Shown here piece by piece: positions 7,310 to 11,975 of a DNA stretch of 11,975 nucleotides. The notes under the pieces were generated by a model. That model saw only the letters and a list, made by a program, of their open reading frames with translations. It had not been told where the DNA came from and did no database searches. A program made the translations under genes and the position numbers. Source of the DNA: Sphingobacteriales bacterium (lineage in GTDB: Bacteria > Bacteroidota > Bacteroidia > Chitinophagales > Chitinophagaceae); NCBI GenBank assembly GCA_024640385.1, contig JAHEFC010000062.1:1449-13423 (forward strand), read 5' to 3'. How positions within the stretch are numbered: position 1 is the stretch's first letter; the number at the start of each line of letters is the position of its first letter.

Positions 7310-8349
7310 TTCTGTGCAAAACGCTTATCGTTCACAAAAGCGGTATCTGTAAGTGTTCTGAGGAAGATGAGCAGGTCCGCTTTTTCAAAATCATCTATCG
7401 ATAATTTGTTCTTGAGCAGGGGATCGGTGGTAGGTCCGTTGATCACTCCCGAACGGTAGTGGTCGATCACCGCACCAATGGAATAGAATCTGCCATCGTG
7501 CCCGTAAGGTGCAGTTAAATATACATTCCGCAGCGAGGGCACTTTGAATTTGATGGAGTCTTCTGATTTCTTAGTGATTCGCATTCGCCCCATATCTTTC
7601 AATACATTATCAATGGGCAGTCCGGTATTCCTGTAACTCTGGTCTGTGAACAGGGGCTCCTGGTGGCAGGTGCTGCATTTCAGCTGGAATAGCTGGTAAC
7701 CTCTTTGTTCGGCAGTTGTAAATGTTTCTTTGCCGGCTTTGACCCTGTCGTACTTGCTGTTTGCAGATACCATCATACCCATGAACTGGGCCAGGGCCCT
7801 GAGCATTTGCTGTGAAGTGATCTCGTTGCTGGCGAATGCCTTCCTGAACATATCCTGGTAGGTGGCGTCGGCCTTAAGTTTTCTGATCACGTTCTCTACT
7901 GTTTCTGCCATTTCGTTTGGAGCTGTAATGGGGGCTAAGGGCTGTACTTCAAGGTGATTGATGCCTCCATCCCAGTGAAATTCCTTATACCAGGCCAGGT
8001 TGGCCAACCCGGGAGCATTGCGTGTTGTGAATTGGTTATCGAAGCCATGACTCAGATTGTGGTCGAAGGTGGCGAATGCGGCAAACTGTTGGTGACAGGA
8101 AGCGCAGGGGAAATTACCATCTGCAGAAAGCCTGCCGTCGTAAAATAATTTCTTTCCCAGGTCAAATCCCTCCTGGGTGACTGGATTGTTGACAAAGAAA
8201 TTCTGTATAGCGGGGAAGCCCGGTGGAATGGGTATACTGAGTGGTGTGGTTTGAGCCGGCTGAACAATATCTTTCTTGTTACAGGCTTCAAAAAGGATAA
8301 TGCCTGAAATAAAAAACAGCAGGGTCAATATGGTGATCGTTTTTCTCAA
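7306..8349 (-). CDS. Di-heme cytochrome c peroxidase/MauG-family lipoprotein, MbnH-like; TTG start
   Basis: The 347-residue product has two c-type heme sites, C82-A-S-C85-H86 and C225-S-T-C228-H229, in the arrangement of bacterial cytochrome c peroxidase/MauG enzymes. Other family segments are LGKKLFYDGRLS (64-75), TRNAPGLANLAW (109-120), F-H-W-D-G (124-128) and VPSLRNVYLTAPYGHDGRF (270-288). The N-terminus is a lipoprotein signal with Cys23 (LFEAC), so it should sit on the periplasmic side of a membrane. Start is TTG at 8349, overlapping the TGA of the upstream gene as TTGA; no ATG precedes the signal sequence and a stop lies five codons upstream. Because the upstream gene is MbnP-like, the likelier role is MbnH-like oxidation of that partner rather than peroxide removal. 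A plain cytochrome c peroxidase remains possible. Confidence 0.88.
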   Translation of the reverse strand: MRKTITILTLLFFISGIILFEACNKKDIVQPAQTTPLSIPIPPGFPAIQNFFVNNPVTQEGFDLGKKLFYDGRLSADGNFPCASCHQQFAAFATFDHNLSHGFDNQFTTRNAPGLANLAWYKEFHWDGGINHLEVQPLAPITAPNEMAETVENVIRKLKADATYQDMFRKAFASNEITSQQMLRALAQFMGMMVSANSKYDRVKAGKETFTTAEQRGYQLFQLKCSTCHQEPLFTDQSYRNTGLPIDNVLKDMGRMRITKKSEDSIKFKVPSLRNVYLTAPYGHDGRFYSIGAVIDHYRSGVINGPTTDPLLKNKLSIDDFEKADLLIFLRTLTDTAFVNDKRFAQN

Positions 8350-9083
8350 GGATTGACGATCTTATTAACGCTGAACATAGTGGCATAATTGTCGGCTATC
8401 TGCAATGCCATACCTCCCGGCGACATGATGGTGGCTTTTGAAGCGATCGATAGCGTGTTGACACCGTCGAACCATCTTTGCACATCTGCATTGATCACCA
8501 GCTCATTGGTTTTACCTATCTGGAACTGCGCAGGCAGGGATATGTTTCTTATGGCATTTTCGCCGGTTTTAAATCCGCCAATATGATAAGTAAACATCTG
8601 GAATGGTGCAGTAGATGAAGGGGATTTTCCTTCAAGCTTGGCAAAAATATATCCCGTGTTCCAGGTCCAGAACATGCCTTTGGCTGGATCCAGTGCACCA
8701 GTTTGGGCGCCGCTTACATTTCTGACGCTGTCAACGCCTATAATAAAATTCAATTGGTCGTAGATGCCGTTTTTCAGACTAACGGTGAATTGATGAGTAG
8801 CCGGATCGGCAAGGTCAACCAGGTGATAACTTTCGTTTTCGGCAGAGCGGGAATTGGTGGAGCTGTTTGCCGCTTCGATCAACGACACATAAAATTTGAA
8901 TGCCGTGATCTTGAACTTTTCGCCGCTGTTATTGGTGTAAAATGCTGTAGTGTCAATTGGGGCGCCGAAAGCCTCCAGTTGAAAACTGATCTTCAGGGGC
9001 GCAAGATCAGTTTCAGAACTGCTTTCTTTATTACAGCTGAAAAGCGTAAATAAGGCCGCGAAAACTATCAATATTTTTTTCAT
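8346..9083 (-). CDS. MbnP-like lipoprotein, putative copper-binding partner of the di-heme enzyme
   Basis: A 245-residue lipoprotein (signal ending L-F-S-C17) with hallmarks of the MbnP-like family: NNSGEKFKITAFKFYVS (51-67), ESYHLVD (84-90), IGVDSVRNVSGAQTGALDP (115-133), GMFWTWNTGY (136-145) with F-x-K-L-E-G following, and TYHIGGF (165-171). In the methanotroph MbnP studied experimentally, a tryptophan is converted to kynurenine by the di-heme enzyme MbnH, giving a copper site. Here the candidates are W139 and W141 in FWTW and W204 in QRWFDG; histidines are H87, H97 and H167. The C-terminus (MFSVNKIVNP) has no histidine, whereas I recall histidines there in many relatives. The gene follows arfB after 3 nt and overlaps the peroxidase gene by 4 nt, so the pair is probably translated together. 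Confidence 0.82.
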   Translation of the reverse strand: MKKILIVFAALFTLFSCNKESSSETDLAPLKISFQLEAFGAPIDTTAFYTNNSGEKFKITAFKFYVSLIEAANSSTNSRSAENESYHLVDLADPATHQFTVSLKNGIYDQLNFIIGVDSVRNVSGAQTGALDPAKGMFWTWNTGYIFAKLEGKSPSSTAPFQMFTYHIGGFKTGENAIRNISLPAQFQIGKTNELVINADVQRWFDGVNTLSIASKATIMSPGGMALQIADNYATMFSVNKIVNP

Positions 9084-9086
9084 ATA

Positions 9087-9117
9087 CTATCTCTCTATCT
9101 CTCTTACCCTCTTCCTC
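9087..9117 (-). repeat. GA-rich purine tract forming the end of arfB
   Basis: On the minus strand 9117-9087 is nearly all purine, made of GAGA/GATA units, and encodes the last residues of ArfB (R-K-R-V-R-E-I-E-R) and its TAG stop. Its last 14 nt (AGATAGAGAGATAG) are identical, in the same frame, to the end of the unrelated hydrolase gene at 4089-4102. It has no opposing pyrimidine arm, so no hairpin is expected. Confidence 0.65.
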
Positions 9118-9494
9118 ATGTTCTTCACATCAGATCGTTGCTTCTTCGAGGTGATCCTTTTTTCTTTGGATTGCCTGGTGGGTTTAGTGGATATTCTTGC
9201 TTTCTTTTTTTCAAGAGCGTGGTTGATGGTATTGTTGAGTTTTTCAATAACGATTTGTTTGTTATGCAACTGGGACCGTGTTGCCGAAGATCTTGCGGTC
9301 AGGAAACCATCACTGTTGATATGCTTTCCATGTCTCTCAATGATGATGTTTTTCTGCTCGTCTGAAAGAATGGAAGAATGCTGTACATGGAACAAACCTT
9401 CTACCATCGTTTCAACCTTATTCACGTTCTGCCCTCCTTTTCCCCCGCTCCTTGCCGTGCGGAATTCCAATTCACGGCTAATATCTATCTTCAT
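9087..9494 (-). CDS. arfB: ArfB/YaeJ-type peptidyl-tRNA hydrolase, ribosome rescue factor
   Basis: A 135-residue protein with the release-factor catalytic motif G-G-Q at 20-22 in RSGGKGGQNVNKVET, the loop that hydrolyses peptidyl-tRNA in the ribosomal peptidyl-transferase centre. The length and the long basic tail (from about 95, with KPTRQSKEKRITSKKQRS) fit ArfB, whose tail enters the empty mRNA channel of stalled ribosomes. There is no codon-recognition domain, so it is not RF1/RF2. The ATG at 9494 is right for the family. It heads an apparent operon: the MbnP-like gene begins 3 nt after its stop. Its last residues (R-E-I-E-R) are encoded by a GA-rich tract shared with other gene ends in this window. 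A long open frame lies antisense to it, without family features. Confidence 0.92.
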   Translation of the reverse strand: MKIDISRELEFRTARSGGKGGQNVNKVETMVEGLFHVQHSSILSDEQKNIIIERHGKHINSDGFLTARSSATRSQLHNKQIVIEKLNNTINHALEKKKARISTKPTRQSKEKRITSKKQRSDVKNMRKRVREIER

Positions 9495-9498
9495 CGCT

Positions 9499-9529
9499 TA
9501 AAATTACTATTTAACGTTCGGATTACAAA
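9499..9529 (-). promoter_or_regulatory. Candidate promoter of the arfB operon, close to leaderless
   Basis: On the minus strand TTTG (9529-9526), a 19-nt spacer and TAATTTTA (9506-9499) fit the Bacteroidota TTTG/TAnnTTTG pattern except for the last base. Start of transcription would fall at or within a few bases of the arfB ATG (9494), so the message may have almost no leader. The -33 element includes the first base of the dtd start codon. No clear plus-strand promoter for dtd was seen in the 34-bp gap. Confidence 0.4.
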
Positions 9530-9981
9530 TGAGGGTGGTCATACAAAGAGTTAATTATGCGTCAGTAAAAGTAGATGGTGAGATCAGGGGCCAGGTTGGC
9601 CCTGGTTTACTGGTACTTATGGGTGTTGAGGACGCTGATGGAGATGAGGACATTCAATGGATGAGTGCTAAGATCGTGAATCTCAGGGTTTTCAACGATG
9701 AACATGGCGTGATGAATAGGTCAGTTATTGACACGCAGGGAGATATATTGCTGATCAGCCAGTTCACGCTGCACGCGTCTACCAAAAAAGGTAATCGCCC
9801 TTCTTATATCAAGGCGTCCAAGCCGGACTATGCTATCCCGGTCTATGAAAAAATGATCTCGGCACTGGAAGAAGATCTGGGCAGGCCCATTCAGCGGGGT
9901 GTTTTTGGTGCAGATATGAAAGTTGAATTGCTGAACGACGGCCCGGTGACCATAATTATTGATTCCAAACAAAAAGAATAA
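9529..9981 (+). CDS. dtd: D-aminoacyl-tRNA deacylase
   Basis: A 150-residue cytosolic enzyme that removes D-amino acids, and glycine wrongly attached to tRNA(Ala), from tRNA. It begins MRVVIQRVNYASVKVDG, followed by GPGLLVLMGV, both typical of the family. The two active-site signatures are present: S-Q-F-T-L at 77-81 and N-D-G-P-V-T at 136-141, the latter with the Gly-Pro pair that excludes L-aminoacyl substrates. Length is normal for the bacterial/eukaryotic type. The MazG-like gene starts 1 nt after its TAA stop and glyS follows, so the three probably share a transcript. Being next to glyS fits its known activity on glycyl-tRNA, though the link is an inference from position. Confidence 0.95.
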   Translation: MRVVIQRVNYASVKVDGEIRGQVGPGLLVLMGVEDADGDEDIQWMSAKIVNLRVFNDEHGVMNRSVIDTQGDILLISQFTLHASTKKGNRPSYIKASKPDYAIPVYEKMISALEEDLGRPIQRGVFGADMKVELLNDGPVTIIIDSKQKE

Positions 9982-9982
9982 T

Positions 9983-10309
9983 ATGACGATAGAGCAGGCC
10001 CAGGAAAGGGTAGACCATTGGGTCACCACGGTTGGCGTTCGGTATTTCAGTGAGCTCACTAATATGGCTATACTTACCGAAGAAGTGGGTGAGCTGGCCA
10101 GGCTGATGGCCAGGAAATATGGCGACCAGAGTTTCAAGGAATCTGATAAAAATGCCGACCTGGGGGATGAAATGGCAGATGTACTTTGGGTACTGATCTG
10201 CCTGGCCAACCAGACCGGGGTGAATCTTACCGAAGCACTTGAGAAAAACATTGAAAAAAAGACAAAAAGGGATAGCGAACGCCATAAAAACAACGATAAG
10301 CTGAAATAA
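9983..10309 (+). CDS. MazG-like nucleotide pyrophosphohydrolase
   Basis: A 108-residue all-alpha NTP pyrophosphatase. The magnesium-binding acidic residues are seen in E33-E34-x-x-E37 (LTEEVGELARLMARKYG) and E63-x-x-D66 (LGDEMADVLW). Enzymes of this type hydrolyse (d)NTPs, often abnormal ones, to the monophosphate and pyrophosphate. The single short domain is closer to the small house-cleaning dNTPases (MazG-like/YpjD/dCTPase type) than to full-length two-domain MazG; the exact substrate cannot be read. The ATG at 9983 lies 1 nt after the dtd stop. A TTG 24 nt upstream in frame is a poorer start because it would overlap dtd and only adds IPNKKNN. The C-terminus is very basic and polar (from KNIEKKTKRDSE). 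It is followed by a pyrimidine tract before glyS. Confidence 0.88.
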   Translation: MTIEQAQERVDHWVTTVGVRYFSELTNMAILTEEVGELARLMARKYGDQSFKESDKNADLGDEMADVLWVLICLANQTGVNLTEALEKNIEKKTKRDSERHKNNDKLK

Positions 10310-10310
10310 A

Positions 10311-10352
10311 TCCTTTCTCTCTTTCTCTCTTCCTATCTTTCTCTCTATTTTT
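10311..10352 (+). repeat. CT-rich tract between the MazG-like gene and glyS
   Basis: 40 of these 42 plus-strand bases are pyrimidines (the exceptions are A at 10335 and 10347), built from TCTCTT/CTATCT units. Its complement contains ATAGAGAG and AGAAAGATAGG, close to the arms of the inverted repeat at 4089-4188. It fills almost the whole 49-bp gap and has no purine partner nearby. It may be the 5' leader of glyS or a remnant of one repeat arm; no promoter or Shine-Dalgarno site is evident in it. Confidence 0.6.
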
Positions 10353-10358
10353 GCCGCC

Positions 10359-11801
10359 ATGTTAGTAACGGATCAAAATAAGTTTCAGGCGATCATTTCG
10401 CACGCTAAAGAATACGGGTTTGTTTTTCCTTCCAGTGAAATATATGATGGACTGAGTGCTGTATATGACTATGGCCCCTGGGGGAGTGAACTGAAGAGGA
10501 ATATCCGTGATGCCTGGTGGAATGAGATGACGCGAATGCATGATAACATTGTGGGAATTGATGCCGCTATTTTCATGCACCCCACAACATGGAAGGCCTC
10601 AGGTCACGTTGATAATTTCAGTGATCCGCTGATCGACAATAAAGACAGTAAGAAAAGATACCGGGTAGATCACCTGATCGAAGGTTTTGCAGATGATCTG
10701 GCCAAGGCTGGCAAGCATGAAGAGGCTGAAGCCCTGGTGGCAGAAATGGACAGGCTTTTGGCCGCCAGTGAGCTTGCCGGATTGAAGTTGCTGATCGAAG
10801 AAAATAAAATACCCTGTCCCGTCAGCGGTACCGTGAACTGGACCGATGTGAGGCAGTTCAACCTCATGTTCTCTACGCAACTGGGCAGTGTGGCTGACGA
10901 ATCAGATCTTATCTACCTGAGGCCGGAGACGGCACAGGGGATCTTTGTGAACTTCCTCAACGTGCAGAAAACCGCCAGGATGAAAGTTCCTTTTGGTATA
11001 GCACAGGTGGGTAAGGCGTTCAGGAATGAGATCGTTGCCAGGCAGTTCATTTTCCGCATGCGTGAGTTTGAGCAAATGGAAATGCAGTTCTTCATCAAGC
11101 CGGGCACACAGAAAGAATGGTATGAATTCTGGAAAACGGAGCGTATGAAATGGCATACCTCACTTGGATTTCCTGCAGATCTGTACCGGTTCCACGATCA
11201 CACTAAGCTGGCACATTATGCCGATGCGGCGGTGGATATTGAATTCCAGTTTCCGATCGGTTGGAAAGAAGTGGAAGGCATTCATTCTCGTACTGATTTT
11301 GATCTGTCCAGCCATCAGCAGTACAGTGGCAAGAAGATGCAGTATTTTGATCCGGAGATCAACCAGAACTATGTTCCTTATGTGATCGAAACATCTATTG
11401 GCCTGGACAGGATGTTCCTGCTCACTTTAAGCTATGCTTATACTGAAGAGAAATGGACCAAAGAAGATGGCGGGGAAGACAGCAGGGTAGTGCTCCGGAT
11501 TCCTGCTAAGCTGGCTCCTATCAAGATGGCGGTACTGCCCCTGACAAAAAAAGACGGGTTGCCTGATATTGCAGGAGATATCATTAAAGATTGCCGCCAG
11601 GATTTCTACTGCTTCTATGAAGAAAAAGACAGCATCGGAAAAAGATATCGCAGGATGGACGCATTGGGAACACCATTCTGTGTTACTGTGGATCACCAGA
11701 CCAAGGAAGACAATACGGTCACCATCCGGAACAGGGATACGATGAAGCAGGAAAGGGTACTTATAAGCGAATTGAAAAATATAGTTAAAAACTCGTTTTA
11801 G
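10359..11801 (+). CDS. glyS: Glycyl-tRNA synthetase, single-chain class II type
   Basis: A 480-residue cytosolic enzyme that charges tRNA(Gly) with glycine using ATP. It is the homodimeric type shared by eukaryotes, archaea and many bacteria, not the alpha/beta type of E. coli. Seen: N-terminal EYGFVFPSSEIYDG and YDYGPWG; RPETAQGIFVNF at about 188-199; class II motif 2 at about 221-245 (FRNEI, then FRMREFEQME); motif 3 with G-L-D-R at 348-351; and a C-terminal anticodon-binding domain from about 385 (APIKMAVLPLTKKDG). Length is normal. The insert at about 110-150 is rich in Ala/Glu (KHEEAEALVAEMDRLLAASE). The ATG at 10359 gives the family N-terminus. It stops with TAG, 3 nt before a GA-rich inverted repeat. 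Confidence 0.96.
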   Translation: MLVTDQNKFQAIISHAKEYGFVFPSSEIYDGLSAVYDYGPWGSELKRNIRDAWWNEMTRMHDNIVGIDAAIFMHPTTWKASGHVDNFSDPLIDNKDSKKRYRVDHLIEGFADDLAKAGKHEEAEALVAEMDRLLAASELAGLKLLIEENKIPCPVSGTVNWTDVRQFNLMFSTQLGSVADESDLIYLRPETAQGIFVNFLNVQKTARMKVPFGIAQVGKAFRNEIVARQFIFRMREFEQMEMQFFIKPGTQKEWYEFWKTERMKWHTSLGFPADLYRFHDHTKLAHYADAAVDIEFQFPIGWKEVEGIHSRTDFDLSSHQQYSGKKMQYFDPEINQNYVPYVIETSIGLDRMFLLTLSYAYTEEKWTKEDGGEDSRVVLRIPAKLAPIKMAVLPLTKKDGLPDIAGDIIKDCRQDFYCFYEEKDSIGKRYRRMDALGTPFCVTVDHQTKEDNTVTIRNRDTMKQERVLISELKNIVKNSF

Positions 11802-11804
11802 TCA

Positions 11805-11882
11805 AGAGAGTCAGAGAGTAAATGAGTCAGAGAGCCAGAATTAGTATTCTTACTCTCTGTCTCTCAGCCACTCTGACTCTCT
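11805..11882. repeat. GA/CT-rich inverted repeat after glyS, likely terminator
   Basis: Arms 11805-11841 and 11846-11882 pair at 28 of 37 positions with no gap (counted by eye) around a 4-nt loop. The outer 12 bp (AGAGAGTCAGAG with CTCTGACTCTCT) are perfect. The left arm also holds an 11-nt direct repeat, GAGTCAGAGAG at 11808 and 11824. Layout, purine/pyrimidine polarity and size match the repeat at 4089-4188. A terminator role is inferred from its place right after glyS. Confidence 0.7.
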
Positions 11883-11975
11883 AAATTAAAATGATACCTA
11901 TAATCTCCTTTAGCAAAATATTCCACTTCCCAAATGCTTCCTGGGAAGGGATCAGGCTTTTCCACGTGAGCTCAG
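11881..11975 (-). CDS. Possible 3' end of a minus-strand gene (fragment, frame uncertain)
   Basis: One minus-strand frame is open from the window edge to a TAG at 11883-11881 and would read ELTWKSLIPSQEAFGKWNIL, then LKEIIGIILI. Its stop abuts the GA-rich repeat exactly as the neighbouring genes do, which favours it. However, the frame that reads DPFPGSIWEVEYFAKGDYRY also looks protein-like and runs on to a TGA inside the repeat, but has a TGA at the very edge (11974-11972). With about 31 codons visible I cannot assign a family or be sure of the frame. Confidence 0.3.
   Translation of the reverse strand, partial: ELTWKSLIPSQEAFGKWNILLKEIIGIILI

Noticed and set aside
9118..9501. 127-codon plus-strand open frame opposite arfB
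   Set aside because: It is the complement of a highly basic gene (many Phe/Leu/Ser codons from Lys/Arg) and has no family features; the GGQ protein on the other strand is certain.
9959..9982. Upstream TTG start for the MazG-like gene
   Set aside because: It would overlap dtd and adds only a poorly structured IPNKKNN stretch; the ATG at 9983 is 1 nt after the dtd stop and fits the family length.
9721..10360. Two long minus-strand open frames opposite dtd and the MazG-like gene
   Set aside because: Both run antisense to genes with full catalytic motifs and show no recognisable domain.
11805..11882. GA/CT repeats as a CRISPR array or transposon end
   Set aside because: There are no regular repeat-spacer units, no cas genes, no transposase and no target-site duplication; the pattern is a single inverted repeat.

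Overview
The window looks like a chromosomal segment of a Bacteroidota bacterium, most likely from the Chitinophagaceae or a near relative. The evidence is the codon usage and moderate GC, the absence of clear Shine-Dalgarno sites, Bacteroidota-type -33/-7 promoter matches, a TolB-like/outer-membrane-barrel fusion protein, lipoproteins with relaxed lipoboxes, a single-chain glycyl-tRNA synthetase, and two TTG starts. No CRISPR array, transposase, phage gene, rRNA or tRNA was seen.

Left part (1-5795). A very large minus-strand gene runs off the left edge. It encodes a secreted, TolB-like beta-propeller and outer-membrane beta-barrel protein whose N-terminal peptidase-like region seems to lack its zinc site. 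It is divergent from a metallo-beta-lactamase-fold hydrolase at 3455-4102. That hydrolase converges on a Wzx/MurJ-type polysaccharide flippase (4183-5682, minus). The gap between the two stop codons is filled by a GA/CT-rich inverted repeat.

Middle (5796-9494). Two tandem paralogues of an unrecognised secreted family (conserved domain, short Gly/Ala-rich segment, C-terminal coiled coil) meet a minus-strand operon tail to tail. The operon reads arfB, then an MbnP-like lipoprotein, then a di-heme MauG/MbnH-like cytochrome c peroxidase lipoprotein. The last two resemble the MbnP/MbnH system, in which a di-heme enzyme oxidises a tryptophan of its partner to kynurenine so that it can bind copper.

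Right part (9529-11975). dtd (D-aminoacyl-tRNA deacylase), a MazG-like nucleotide pyrophosphohydrolase and glyS (glycyl-tRNA synthetase) run on the plus strand. dtd is divergent from arfB across 34 bp. Together they form a translation and nucleotide quality-control neighbourhood. After glyS a second GA/CT inverted repeat leads to a fragment at the right edge.

The least expected structure is a set of GA/CT-rich intergenic elements. Two are long ungapped inverted repeats between converging genes (31 of 39 and 28 of 37 positions paired). Two more are one-sided purine or pyrimidine tracts between co-directional genes. Genes that end on the purine strand of these elements stop with TAG, and two unrelated genes end in the same 14-nt string, which encodes I-E-R-stop. 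The other genes stop with TAA or TGA.
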